DNA of 15,679 bases from an uncultured Gammaproteobacteria bacterium. Lineage in GTDB: Bacteria; Pseudomonadota; Gammaproteobacteria; Pseudomonadales; Azotimanducaceae_A. A model generated the notes under the pieces. That model saw only the letters and a list, made by a program, of their open reading frames with translations. It was not told the DNA's origin and ran no database searches. Positions within the stretch are counted from its first letter, which is position 1; each line of letters starts with the position of its first letter. Shown here one piece after another: positions 7,222 through 14,318 of this stretch. Location: assembly GCA_913049565.1 (NCBI GenBank), contig CAJWZG010000038.1, positions 1 through 15,679 of the forward strand, read 5' to 3'. The translations under genes were made by a program, and so were the position numbers.

Positions 7222-8310
7222 ATGGACATTGGCGTTTGCGTTGCTTCAAGAGTGACGGACATTGATTATGTCGTGCTAGCCGAGCAATTGGGTTTCACTC
7301 ACGCATGGATGGCTGACTCACAGATGCTCTGGTCTGATGTGTATGCCGCTCTGGCCTTAGCCGCGGACCGAACCAACATAATCCAAATTGGCACGGGAGT
7401 CGCTGTATCCGGCACTCGCCCTGCTGCTGTAAACGCGGCAGGCATTGCAACCATCAACGCCCTCGCACCAGGTCGAACATTCTTCGGCGTGGGTTCCGGT
7501 AACACTGCGCGGCGTATTATGGGGCTCGCGCCGCAAAAGATTGCCGAATTCGATGACTATCTACGCACGCTGGTACCACTGTTGCGAGGCGAAGAAGCAT
7601 TGCTGAAACAGGGCGAGGACACGTTACCCATCAAGCACATCATGCCAAAGGATGGTTTCGTGAACTTCCAAGATCCGATACCCCTCTTCGTATCAGGGTT
7701 CGGGCCAAAGTCCCTCGCCCTAGCCGGCACTTACGGCAACGGTGCCGTACTGGGAGTGACGAGCGAAAGCGCGGTGCGTCACTCGTTGAATGCTGTTCAG
7801 GAAGGGGCTCTGGCGTCAGGCCGTTCACAAGAAATCGATGGCGAGATTTCTGCTTTCTATAACACCGCTCTCACCTCTATTACTGTGTTGGATTCGCATG
7901 AAGCCATTGATTCTCCGCGCGTAAAAAGTGAATGCGGTGCAATGGCAATGGCCGCAGTACATTATGCTTTTGATCAATTCCGGAACTTCGGCCACCAACC
8001 ACCCAATGCCCTTGCAGAGATATGGGATGACTATTGTGCGATGCTCAGCCGTGAACCAGCAGATCGTATCCATCAACGGATACACGCGGGACACAACTGC
8101 TGGGTGCTGCCAGAGGAAGAAAGGTTTCTGACTCCCGATGTATTAAGGGCGAGCAATATGATCGGGACACAAGACCAACTCATAGAGCGTTTACTAGGTC
8201 TCTCATCCGCAGGGTTGAATCAGGTCATGGTTTTGCCAAATTTCGATACTCGCAAGCGTGTGCTGAAACGGATCAGCACGGACATCATCCCGCATGTGAA
8301 AAATTTTTGA
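7222..8310 (+). CDS. LLM-class (luciferase-like) flavin-dependent oxidoreductase
   Basis: A 362-aa protein of the bacterial luciferase/F420-dependent methylene-H4MPT reductase superfamily. ATG 7222 has an excellent ribosome site, AAAGGAGG, 7 bases upstream. TIM-barrel landmarks are present in order: GFTHAWMADSQMLWSDVYAA (about 24-43), IQIGTGVAVSGTRPAAVNAA (about 56-75), LAPGRTFFGVGSGNTARRIMG (about 85-105), and PLFVSGFGPKSLALAGTYGN (about 152-171), the family's cofactor-phosphate region. A C-terminal GTQDQLIERLLGLSSAGLNQ (about 317-336) is also typical. Such enzymes use reduced FMN or F420 for oxygenation or hydride transfer; which one applies here cannot be told from sequence. It is the first gene of a run with the CmcJ-like and DsrE-like genes, and divergent from the Fe/2OG dioxygenase. 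Confidence 0.92.
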   Translation: MDIGVCVASRVTDIDYVVLAEQLGFTHAWMADSQMLWSDVYAALALAADRTNIIQIGTGVAVSGTRPAAVNAAGIATINALAPGRTFFGVGSGNTARRIMGLAPQKIAEFDDYLRTLVPLLRGEEALLKQGEDTLPIKHIMPKDGFVNFQDPIPLFVSGFGPKSLALAGTYGNGAVLGVTSESAVRHSLNAVQEGALASGRSQEIDGEISAFYNTALTSITVLDSHEAIDSPRVKSECGAMAMAAVHYAFDQFRNFGHQPPNALAEIWDDYCAMLSREPADRIHQRIHAGHNCWVLPEEERFLTPDVLRASNMIGTQDQLIERLLGLSSAGLNQVMVLPNFDTRKRVLKRISTDIIPHVKNF

Positions 8311-8338
8311 ACCTTCAGGCAACTAGCCATTAGAGAAT

Positions 8339-9319
8339 ATGAGACAAACACCTACCCAACAAATCGGTTCACTCAAGTTCATGGCAAAGCACACCCAATC
8401 ATCGCTTTTTCGCAATGATCGAGTTCGTATGGTCAGAGACGATCAAGGCAGTTTCGTCAGTGGCGAGGGCATCGAAACCGAGAGTCTCCAACTGCCTATC
8501 TACGACGCGCGACAGTTGACTTTGGCTAATGCGATGACCCTCGACCAGAACGGTTTTGAACTGCTGCAGGCACCTGTCGAGCAATACGACTTCATGAACC
8601 ATCAGCAAGTCATCGGCCGCTATTACGCCGATTGTGAGAGTTTAGTGGCGAAGGCTACTGGCGCCAAAACCTGGGCCTTCGATCACAATATACGTTCCGC
8701 AGCGGGCCAGACGGCTGGTTTAAAAGTATCCGGGGGACAGGATGTTCAAGGGCCTGCGCACATTGTTCATGGCGACTACACGCTGCGCTCCGCCCCTGAA
8801 CGGCTCATGCAATTGGCAACGCCGCCACGCGTTAACGATACGCTGAGGAACGTAATTGGCCCGGACAGCGCCTTACTCCCACAGGATGCAGTCGATCAGG
8901 CGTTAGCGGAAGGTGGTCGGTTCGCCATTGTTAACGTATGGCGCAGCATCGCAGACGAGCCTGTTGCTACTCACCCGCTGGCTCTGTGCGACGGCCAAAT
9001 GGTCGAAACTCAAGACTTAGTAGTTTTTGAAATTCACATGCCGGACCGAATCGGTGAAAACTATTGGTCAAAGTGCAACGAAAAGCATCGTTTTTATACC
9101 TATCCTGCCATGACCCGAGACGAAGCGTTGTTGATCAAACAATGGGACTCCGCGGGTTTGCTGGCTCGTAGCGCGGGAACGTTAGCTGATCGCGACGGCC
9201 AAGGGCCTTGCACCTTTAGTTTCCACAGCGCCTTTACGCAAGCCAATACCGCAACCCATGCGCCGGAACGTTGGAGTATTGAGGTGCGTTGCGTTGTGCT
9301 CTACAGCTCAACGAACTGA
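8339..9319 (+). CDS. CmcJ/NvfI-like non-haem iron oxygenase
   Basis: A 326-aa protein resembling the CmcJ/NvfI/AsaB group of oxygenases and desaturases, whose members tailor cephamycin and fungal metabolites. Visible landmarks are VHGDYT with H144-x-D146, FAIVNVWRSI (about 195-204), HPLALCDG (about 212-219), FYTYPAMTRDEALLIKQWDS (about 252-271), FSFHSAF with H296, and WSIEVR (312-317). H144, D146 and H296 are the likely iron facial triad, by analogy with the 2OG superfamily. It starts 28 bases after the LLM gene stops, so the two are probably one transcript. ATG 8339 has only a weak GAGAA ribosome site; ATG 8381 (MAKHTQ) is an in-frame alternative. The family identification comes from motif recall and is fairly firm; the substrate is unknown. 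Confidence 0.82.
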   Translation: MRQTPTQQIGSLKFMAKHTQSSLFRNDRVRMVRDDQGSFVSGEGIETESLQLPIYDARQLTLANAMTLDQNGFELLQAPVEQYDFMNHQQVIGRYYADCESLVAKATGAKTWAFDHNIRSAAGQTAGLKVSGGQDVQGPAHIVHGDYTLRSAPERLMQLATPPRVNDTLRNVIGPDSALLPQDAVDQALAEGGRFAIVNVWRSIADEPVATHPLALCDGQMVETQDLVVFEIHMPDRIGENYWSKCNEKHRFYTYPAMTRDEALLIKQWDSAGLLARSAGTLADRDGQGPCTFSFHSAFTQANTATHAPERWSIEVRCVVLYSSTN

Positions 9320-9438
9320 ACGCCAAAATTAGCCGCTCGTTTAAGACAAGTGCGCTATTACCGCAATTAAGAGCCAGGGAGAACTTTGTAGCCACTTAAT
9401 GAATCCGCAGAAAAAAAACGAACAATGTGAGAAATACA

Positions 9439-9831
9439 ATGGCTAGAACTTATTTCGTTATGATTACCACTGACCCGGAAATCGACCCTCGAAAGTGCGT
9501 CGTTGGTATGGCCTGCGCACTCCAAGCGGCCAAAGAGGGTCACGAAGTTAACCTTTTTTTTGCCTCACATGCGGTCCGGTTGCTGCAGTCGGCGGTTATC
9601 GATGAGATTGACTCCAGAGCAGGCGAACAGCCCGGCACAGCAAGGAATTTCCTCGAGTCGTTGGGCGCAAATGCCGCCAGTATGCATTGTTCGGCAGGTT
9701 CTCAGGCTGTCGTCGGCATCACGCTCGATAACGCTGAGCAGTGGCTGGTTGGTGGGTTCGAACTGCAATGGAGTGGACCGTCCACAGTGATAGAGCTAAG
9801 CGATCACGCGGATGTTGTCTTGAGCTTTTAA
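9439..9831 (+). CDS. DsrE/DsrF-like small protein
   Basis: A 130-aa protein with the DsrE-like alpha/beta pattern: an N-terminal strand YFVMITTDP, a region KCVVGMACALQAAKEGHEVN (19-38), strand LFFASHAV, and ASMHCSAGS with C84 near the position of the conserved Cys in TusD/DsrE proteins. Three cysteines (C20, C26, C84) could take part in sulfur relay or redox chemistry. ATG 9439 is preferred, with GAGAA about 6 bases upstream; GTG 9427 in frame adds four residues. It lies 119 bases after the CmcJ-like gene and in the same direction, so it may belong to the same transcription unit. No other tus/dsr gene is present, so classical dissimilatory sulfur metabolism is not supported. Confidence 0.75.
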   Translation: MARTYFVMITTDPEIDPRKCVVGMACALQAAKEGHEVNLFFASHAVRLLQSAVIDEIDSRAGEQPGTARNFLESLGANAASMHCSAGSQAVVGITLDNAEQWLVGGFELQWSGPSTVIELSDHADVVLSF

Positions 9832-10070
9832 CCTCAGGATAGCGCCGGCTAGCAAGGGTTCGTTTTAAGAAGGTTCGCCAAGGCATTCCACGAATCCAAT
9901 AGACGCCTTATTTTAGTGCGTCAGTGTCTAGCAATCGCCTTGAAGCGCGCCAAAAGCGAGCCGACGCCTGTCTTACACGTTGCTCATCTTCCTGACATTC
10001 AGGGAGATTTCCGGCAAAGCATCCCTCCCCATGGCCTATCTGCAGCGCTATCACTGCATTGTCATAGAGT
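9832..10070. other. Intergenic stretch without a recognisable gene
   Basis: No homologous coding signal. The plus frame that later becomes the secreted-protein gene is open from about 9916, but the upstream translation is basic and unstructured and has no ribosome site. A weak 5-bp hairpin (GACGC...GCGTC near 9901-9922) is the only structure seen. Confidence 0.5.
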
Positions 10071-10086
10071 TGGCATAATTTTGGCA
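10071..10086 (+). promoter_or_regulatory. Candidate sigma-54 (-24/-12) promoter
   Basis: TGGCATAATTTTGGCA carries GG at 10072-10073 and GC at 10084-10085, the exact 10-base spacing of sigma-54 elements. The -24 box TGGCAT differs from TGGCAC at one position and the -12 box reads TGGCA instead of TTGCA. Transcription would begin near 10097, right at the start of the 14-bp inverted repeat. TTGGCAT is also a direct repeat here (10070-10076 and 10082-10087 region), so the match could come from the repeat. No enhancer-binding protein gene is nearby. Confidence 0.35.
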
Positions 10087-10095
10087 TCCCAATCA

Positions 10096-10150
10096 GCGTG
10101 GCTCTGGGATTTCTACTCTCTGGAAAAAAAAAAGCCTCCCAGAGCCACGC
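10096..10150. repeat. Perfect 14-bp inverted repeat with A10 tract in the loop
   Basis: GCGTGGCTCTGGGA (10096-10109) is exactly complementary to TCCCAGAGCCACGC (10137-10150). The 27-base loop contains ten consecutive A (10124-10133). It lies upstream of the ribosome site (10175-10180) of the secreted-protein gene. Neither side has a T-run in the right place for an intrinsic terminator, so a 5' leader hairpin, a small RNA or a protein-binding site are more likely. The stem is long enough that chance is improbable. Confidence 0.7.
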
Positions 10151-10185
10151 CCTTGAATAAAAACAAGATGATCCAGGAGGTCCTT

Positions 10186-10599
10186 GTGTCGATGCGATCT
10201 GCCCTTGAGGTACTGCGGAACAGCTTTAGTCGACTCACAAACCAACTACCCGCTGTCACGTGTGCGGCGTTACTTCTTGCGTTTGCACCAAACGTTTTTG
10301 CATGGTCGGGCCCATACGATATCGATAATCCGCGGCTAGTCGTAACCGACAAACCACTAATAGCGATCAAGGATTTCTCTTGCCACCGTTCAGGGGGGTT
10401 CTTATTTCGGATTGAGAGCACCTCAAAATTTAATCGAGTCGGCAAGCTAAGTGTGAAATTCTATAACAAGTCCGGAGACCCAGTCGGGTTGATCTCGGAG
10501 GAATACAGTTTGGGACCGAAGAGCCAACGGTTGACATCAAACTATTCGCCTTGCAACTCCGCCAAATCGTTTGCACTGCGTCATGTGCCTTTGACCTAA
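10186..10599 (+). CDS. Small secreted protein of unknown function
   Basis: A 137-aa product from GTG 10186, which has a strong AGGAGG 5 bases upstream (10175-10180). The frame is open for another 270 bases upstream but without a ribosome site. A Sec signal peptide is evident: basic N-region, hydrophobic VTCAALLLAFAP, and a likely cleavage at NVFA|WSG near residue 39. The mature part of about 98 residues has beta-rich character (FLFRIESTSKFNRVGKLSVK) and two cysteines (FSCHRSGG and SPCNSAK), possibly a disulfide. I recognise no family. It has its own leader with a sigma-54-like element and long inverted repeat, so expression may be conditional. Monocistronic by position. Confidence 0.7.
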   Translation: MSMRSALEVLRNSFSRLTNQLPAVTCAALLLAFAPNVFAWSGPYDIDNPRLVVTDKPLIAIKDFSCHRSGGFLFRIESTSKFNRVGKLSVKFYNKSGDPVGLISEEYSLGPKSQRLTSNYSPCNSAKSFALRHVPLT

Positions 10600-10672
10600 C
10601 ATTCATCTCCGCGCGTGCCTTGCGATCAGGGAACAAGGCCTCCAGCGAAGCATACCTTTGGGTTGTCTAGCG

Positions 10673-10957
10673 CTAGTGAGTCACATCTCTGCCTAGGAAC
10701 GCTACCAACTCAGCTGGAGGTTGCTGCGACAGTACGAGGTCGACCGTTTCAATGAACTTTTGAGGCTCCATCGGCTCAACAAAAGAAGCCTGATAATTTA
10801 GTACCACACGCACAGCATGGTCGACCTCGGACATATCTGTTTGCCCGTAGGCGTATAAAATCAGGGCCGCTGTCAGCTCACCACTGAACATGTAAACAGG
10901 CAGAGTGTTAAGCCAGTGGCATACCTTACTTAACTGCTCGAAATCCACTGTGTCCAT
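10673..10957 (-). CDS. Small hypothetical cytosolic protein
   Basis: A 94-aa protein from ATG 10957 (MDTVDFEQLSKV). GAGG lies 6 bases upstream; in-frame GTG 10969 and ATG 10963 overlap that ribosome site and are less likely. The sequence is mostly helical with no signal peptide: LNTLPVYMFSGELTAALILY (about 17-36), SEVDHAVRVVLNYQASFVEP, and a C-terminal FIETVDLVLSQQPPAELVAF. I do not recognise a family. It is convergent with the secreted-protein gene and divergent from the next gene. The amino-acid composition is normal and the ribosome site good, which supports a real gene. Confidence 0.6.
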   Translation of the reverse strand: MDTVDFEQLSKVCHWLNTLPVYMFSGELTAALILYAYGQTDMSEVDHAVRVVLNYQASFVEPMEPQKFIETVDLVLSQQPPAELVAFLGRDVTH

Positions 10958-11117
10958 TTTCATCCTCACCCTTCCTTAGTGTAGCCTGATCGTTATGAGC
11001 GGCGCTTCGAGAGGCAAAGCTTTCTGTTTTGTCCAATGGCACCATCTCGTATCATATACAGTAAGTCGCCGAGCCATCCGACGACTAAAAAGAAAAATTA
11101 AGCAGTGGAGAATTTAA

Positions 11118-11714
11118 ATGACGTTTTTCAGCCGGATTTTGCTTCTATACCTTTGCCACTTTTCGATGTCTGCGAACGCAAACGAACCAGATGTCTCTCA
11201 TGCAAGCGCACAATGGCAGATATGGGCCTACTCTACTGCTGCACCATCATTCATCGGTGAGTTCGCGACAATTCTGGATCAGAGCAATGATGTTCTGCGC
11301 GTTGGATCGAATGGCTGGACCTGTATGCCAGGCAATGCTCGGCCCATGCCCGAAGGTGGATGGCGAGACGCTCATCAGGCGATGCCGATTTGTGCAGACA
11401 GTGAGGCACTCAAATGGATGCAGGCTTACTTGACTGAAGCCATACCGCAGCTGAAACACGATGGCTTTATGTGGATGCTGCACGGCGATGTGGGTGAAGA
11501 CAACTCAACGCCAATGGTCATGGATAAGGCAGACTCTCACGAAGGCCACTGGATAGAGTCGGGGCCTCATCTCATGCTGATGCCGAAAGATCCCGCCACC
11601 ATTGCAGGTCATTCCACCGATTTTCGTACCGGTTCACCGTATCTGATGTTCTCTGGCTCACCCTACGCCCACCTAATGATTCCAGTAGAGGGCTATTATC
11701 AATATACAAAATAG
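11118..11714 (+). CDS. Secreted protein of unknown function with GSNGWTCMP and HWIESGPHLML motifs
   Basis: A 198-aa product; ATG 11118 has GGAG 8 bases upstream. A signal peptide (SRILLLYLCHFSMSANA, cleavage near residue 22) predicts a periplasmic or secreted protein. The mature part has a distinct set of motifs: LRVGSNGWTCMPG (about 60-72), PICADSEALKWMQAYLTEAI (about 90-109), DGFMWMLHGDVGEDNSTPMV, GHWIESGPHLMLMPKD, and SPYLMFSGSPYAHLMIPV near the end. I recall uncharacterised bacterial proteins with the same order of motifs (NGWTC..., ML.GD.G..N, GPH.M, PY.HLM.PV), so it belongs to a conserved hypothetical family. No function is known to me. The conserved Trp, His and Cys suggest a structured, possibly ligand- or metal-binding domain. 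It is flanked by a minus-strand gene and a pseudogene, so probably monocistronic. Confidence 0.75.
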   Translation: MTFFSRILLLYLCHFSMSANANEPDVSHASAQWQIWAYSTAAPSFIGEFATILDQSNDVLRVGSNGWTCMPGNARPMPEGGWRDAHQAMPICADSEALKWMQAYLTEAIPQLKHDGFMWMLHGDVGEDNSTPMVMDKADSHEGHWIESGPHLMLMPKDPATIAGHSTDFRTGSPYLMFSGSPYAHLMIPVEGYYQYTK

Positions 11715-11780
11715 AGCGACGAGCGAACTACAAAACACCTTAGTCGTCAGCATCATCTGTTTTACCCGAGGCATCGAGCG

Positions 11781-12258
11781 ATGGAACCGAAGGCATATTT
11801 AGAGCATATCGACTTTGCCGCGACAACGAAGCTCGATCTCACTCCGTTCTTCAATAAACCGTAAATTTTTTGATCGCTTGTTTTGGATCTTGTCCGCCCG
11901 TTTCGTAATGTTCTCTTCGACAAGATCGGACACCCTGAATCGCTAGGGTTTCTGCTGGGTTCTGCCGTCGCTTGCGAGCTCAAGAAAGGTCTGGTGCCTA
12001 TTCGCAAGGGAGGCAAGTTACCCAACATCAGGCGCAATATCGTCGGTCAGCGTTTTACTGATGGATGACTGGGTGAAGACGGGGGGTCAAATTCGCAGTT
12101 TGACCCGACTTCTGGAGAAACGCGGAGCGCATATCGCCAGCATCTCTGTTATCGGGTTTAATACCGCTGGAAGATCCGGCCTGCTTCGCGATGCATATTC
12201 TTTATCAAGCATCATCGATTACGAACTCACTTCTAAACGCAATCCAAGCCAGCGCTAA
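11781..12258 (+). pseudogene. Decayed adenine phosphoribosyltransferase-like (type I PRTase) gene
   Basis: Pieces in two main frames form a PRTase. From ATG 11781 the frame reads EHIDFAATTKLDLTPFFNKP, then two stops, TAA 11862-11864 and TGA 11871-11873. The shifted frame there reads KFFDRLF, suggesting small compensating indels. The first frame resumes as DLVRPFRNVLFDKIG..SLGF, LLGSAVACELKKGLVPIRKG, GKLPNIRRNIVGQRFTD and stops at TGA 12066-12068. The rest is in the next frame: DDWVKTGGQ, the PRPP-binding loop, then SLTRLLEKRGAHIASISVIG and LLRDAYSLSSIIDYELT to TAA 12256-12258. About 20-25 residues normally found between the RKxGKLP region and the PRPP loop are missing, an inference from the family. 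The deletion junction falls at the short repeat GATGGATG (12058-12065). The intact enzymes make AMP from adenine and PRPP, or act on a similar base. Confidence 0.82.
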
Positions 12259-12355
12259 GACCAAGTCTGACTTCGCGAACGGGACTAGAACACTTTCACG
12301 AACTGCATACAGCTTAACTTTCACCATTGATGTCCATATCTCACTAGGTAGCCCC

Positions 12356-13519
12356 ATGAAGGCCGCGTTTCTTATATCCATAGTGTTCATGAGCCTAGGT
12401 TGCTCCACCGTTGTTCGGACAACCCTTCCCTTTAATGACTTACCTGCACCGAGCGGCCCCTTCGGGGTAGGCACACAGATTGAAACTTGGGCCGACGCTT
12501 CGCGGCCAGAGGCTTTCACCGCAAAGGCTAACGACATACGACGAATTGTGGTTCAAGTTTGGTACCCCACAATCGCTAAAAATGAGATATCACAACCCTA
12601 CGTTACGCAGCCGGACAAGCGAATGCGCCCGTTCGCAAAATCGATGGGACTGCCTCGTTTTTTGGTTGACCATATCCGTGAAGTGCAGACGCACAGCGCA
12701 CTTAATGCACCATTGCATCCCGAAATTGAGAAGTTTCCTCTGCTGATTTTCTCGCATGGTTTAGGAGGCATGAAGAGTCAGAACATGATTCAAGCCGAGG
12801 AGTTTGCGAGTCTGGGTTACGTCGTAGTCTCTGCGGATCATGCCTATGATGCCTATCTAACGATATTCGAAGACGGTACCACCGCCGATTACCGCTCTGG
12901 CAGTGACGGAATTACAAATGAAGAGGAATTCTGGGCAGCGCGCACACCCCAGCTCGCCACCCGCGCCGCAGATGTCAGCTTTATGCTCGACGTGATTAAA
13001 CAAGCGACAAGTTCCGCCAAAAACGACAAGATTGCGATTGATACAAACCCTTTGTGGCAGCGGGTCGATCTGACCAAGGTTGGGCTTTTCGGTCACTCCT
13101 TCGGTGGCGCAACGACAATAGTAACTATTGACCAAGACCCCCGCATTCGCGCTGGCGTCGCGTTAGACGGTTGGATGGTTCCGGTTCCAGAGCAGCTAAT
13201 CAATAAAGGTATGCAAAAACCATTACTGTATCTCGGTCAAGAGCACTGGGATGAGCCTCTAAACTATGAAAAATTAGCGGCTTTTGAAGCCAACAGCGCC
13301 GGGCGTGTCCGCAGCGAAATACTTGTCGGGACCAAACATATGGATTTTGCTGATGCACCGCATCTTTCAAGCTTCGCGCGTCGTGTGGGTTTTGCCGGCT
13401 CCATGCCGAGCGAAGAATTGCGTAAAACACTCAACCAGCGATTATTATCGTTCTTTAGCGAGCATGTGGGTAAACCGGCAGGCGTCTTGGAAACATCTAC
13501 AACCGCTGCAAGCAAATAG
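12356..13519 (+). CDS. Platelet-activating-factor acetylhydrolase-like alpha/beta-hydrolase lipoprotein
   Basis: A 387-aa alpha/beta hydrolase of the PAF-AH (phospholipase A2 group VII-like) family. The signal peptide MKAAFLISIVFMSLGC ends in a lipobox (C16), so it is an envelope lipoprotein. Landmarks are VVQVWYPT (65-72), HGLGG oxyanion region (134-138), GYVVVSADH (154-162), nucleophile elbow GHSFGGA with S248, ALDGWM with D271, and GTKHMDFAD with H328, completing Ser-Asp-His. The family hydrolyses short or oxidised acyl esters of phospholipids or related esters. The frame is open upstream to 12191 but that overlaps the decayed PRTase; ATG 12356 begins a proper signal peptide, with a weak AGGTAG ribosome site. 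It is followed after 9 bases by the Bax-like gene, so they form an operon of envelope functions. The catalytic residues are assigned by position in the fold. Confidence 0.87.
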   Translation: MKAAFLISIVFMSLGCSTVVRTTLPFNDLPAPSGPFGVGTQIETWADASRPEAFTAKANDIRRIVVQVWYPTIAKNEISQPYVTQPDKRMRPFAKSMGLPRFLVDHIREVQTHSALNAPLHPEIEKFPLLIFSHGLGGMKSQNMIQAEEFASLGYVVVSADHAYDAYLTIFEDGTTADYRSGSDGITNEEEFWAARTPQLATRAADVSFMLDVIKQATSSAKNDKIAIDTNPLWQRVDLTKVGLFGHSFGGATTIVTIDQDPRIRAGVALDGWMVPVPEQLINKGMQKPLLYLGQEHWDEPLNYEKLAAFEANSAGRVRSEILVGTKHMDFADAPHLSSFARRVGFAGSMPSEELRKTLNQRLLSFFSEHVGKPAGVLETSTTAASK

Positions 13520-13528
13520 GACCGAACA

Positions 13529-14311
13529 ATGAAAACCCGCCATTGGCTAATCAGTCTTGTCACCATCATCGGCCTCACGTGGCTCGCATTGAGCCCAACA
13601 GCACGGCAAAACACAGTAGTGAGCTCACTTTTGGGCGATGCCAACCCTCTGCCAGACTTTGCCGTATTCACCGATGTCGGGGAGAAAAAACGGGCGTTTT
13701 TCGATTACCTACAGCCCATGGTCGACGCTAATAATCGTCGAGTACTTCAGGACCGACAGAAACTGGCAATGTTAATTGGCAAACCCGCCGATGACCTCGC
13801 ACGCTCAGAGCAAAGCTTTATCGACGAACGTGTTGAGCGCTATCGCGTGGATCAAAATCTTGCACACGACGACCAAATACAAGAATTGATGAAACGATTG
13901 GACGAGGTTCCCGTTTCGCTAGCCCTAGCGCAGGCCGCCATGGAATCAGCTTGGGGTACGTCGCGGTTCGCTCGCGAGGGCAATAACTTATTTGGACAGT
14001 GGTGCTATCGAGCGGGATGCGGAATCATCCCTGCTCGTCGCGGAGAAGGCCAAACCCACGAGGTTGCTCGATTTACGAACGTCGACGCAGCCGTCGCCTC
14101 GTACCTAAGAAACATTAACAGCCACCCCGCGTACAACGATTTACGGACTGCAAGAGCAGTTTTGAGAACAGAAAACCAACCCATTACCGGCCACGCAATG
14201 GCTGCTCATTTGTTGCGCTATTCCGAACGAGGCTCCGCCTATGTTGAAGAGATTCAATCGATGATTCGTATCAACAAACTCGCTGCCCGAGATATGCCGA
14301 ACCAGATTTGA
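13529..14311 (+). CDS. Bax-family glucosaminidase (peptidoglycan hydrolase)
   Basis: A 260-aa protein of the Bax/N-acetylglucosaminidase type (COG2992), close to the E. coli Bax length of 274 aa. An N-terminal segment (WLISLVTIIGLTWLAL) is a signal anchor or signal peptide. The catalytic domain begins near 128: VPVSLALAQAAMESAWGTSR with the probable catalytic E139, then FAREGNNLFGQWCY (147-160), FTNVDAAVASYLRNINSHPA (about 181-200), and the C-terminal LRYSERGSAYVEEIQSMIR. It is expected to cleave peptidoglycan glycans in the periplasm. ATG 13529 follows the PAF-AH-like gene by 9 bases, with TAGGA about 9 bases upstream overlapping the previous stop, so the two are coupled. Its stop is 7 bases from the stop of the convergent amidohydrolase gene. 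Confidence 0.9.
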   Translation: MKTRHWLISLVTIIGLTWLALSPTARQNTVVSSLLGDANPLPDFAVFTDVGEKKRAFFDYLQPMVDANNRRVLQDRQKLAMLIGKPADDLARSEQSFIDERVERYRVDQNLAHDDQIQELMKRLDEVPVSLALAQAAMESAWGTSRFAREGNNLFGQWCYRAGCGIIPARRGEGQTHEVARFTNVDAAVASYLRNINSHPAYNDLRTARAVLRTENQPITGHAMAAHLLRYSERGSAYVEEIQSMIRINKLAARDMPNQI

Positions 14312-14318
14312 TGCCTCG

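Noticed and set aside
9439..9831. DsrE-like gene as part of a sulfur-oxidation (dsr) or tRNA-thiolation (tusBCD) operon
   Set aside because: No other dsr or tus gene is present in the window, so only a DsrE-like fold can be claimed.
9916..10185. Long upstream extension of the small secreted protein
   Set aside because: It would run through the inverted repeat and A10 tract and bury the signal peptide. A strong AGGAGG stands before GTG 10186.
12084..12106. Perfect 8-bp inverted repeat GGGTCAAA...TTTGACCC, possible operator
   Set aside because: It lies inside the PRPP-loop coding part of the decayed phosphoribosyltransferase (TGGQIRSLTRL), so the bases are explained by the old coding sequence.
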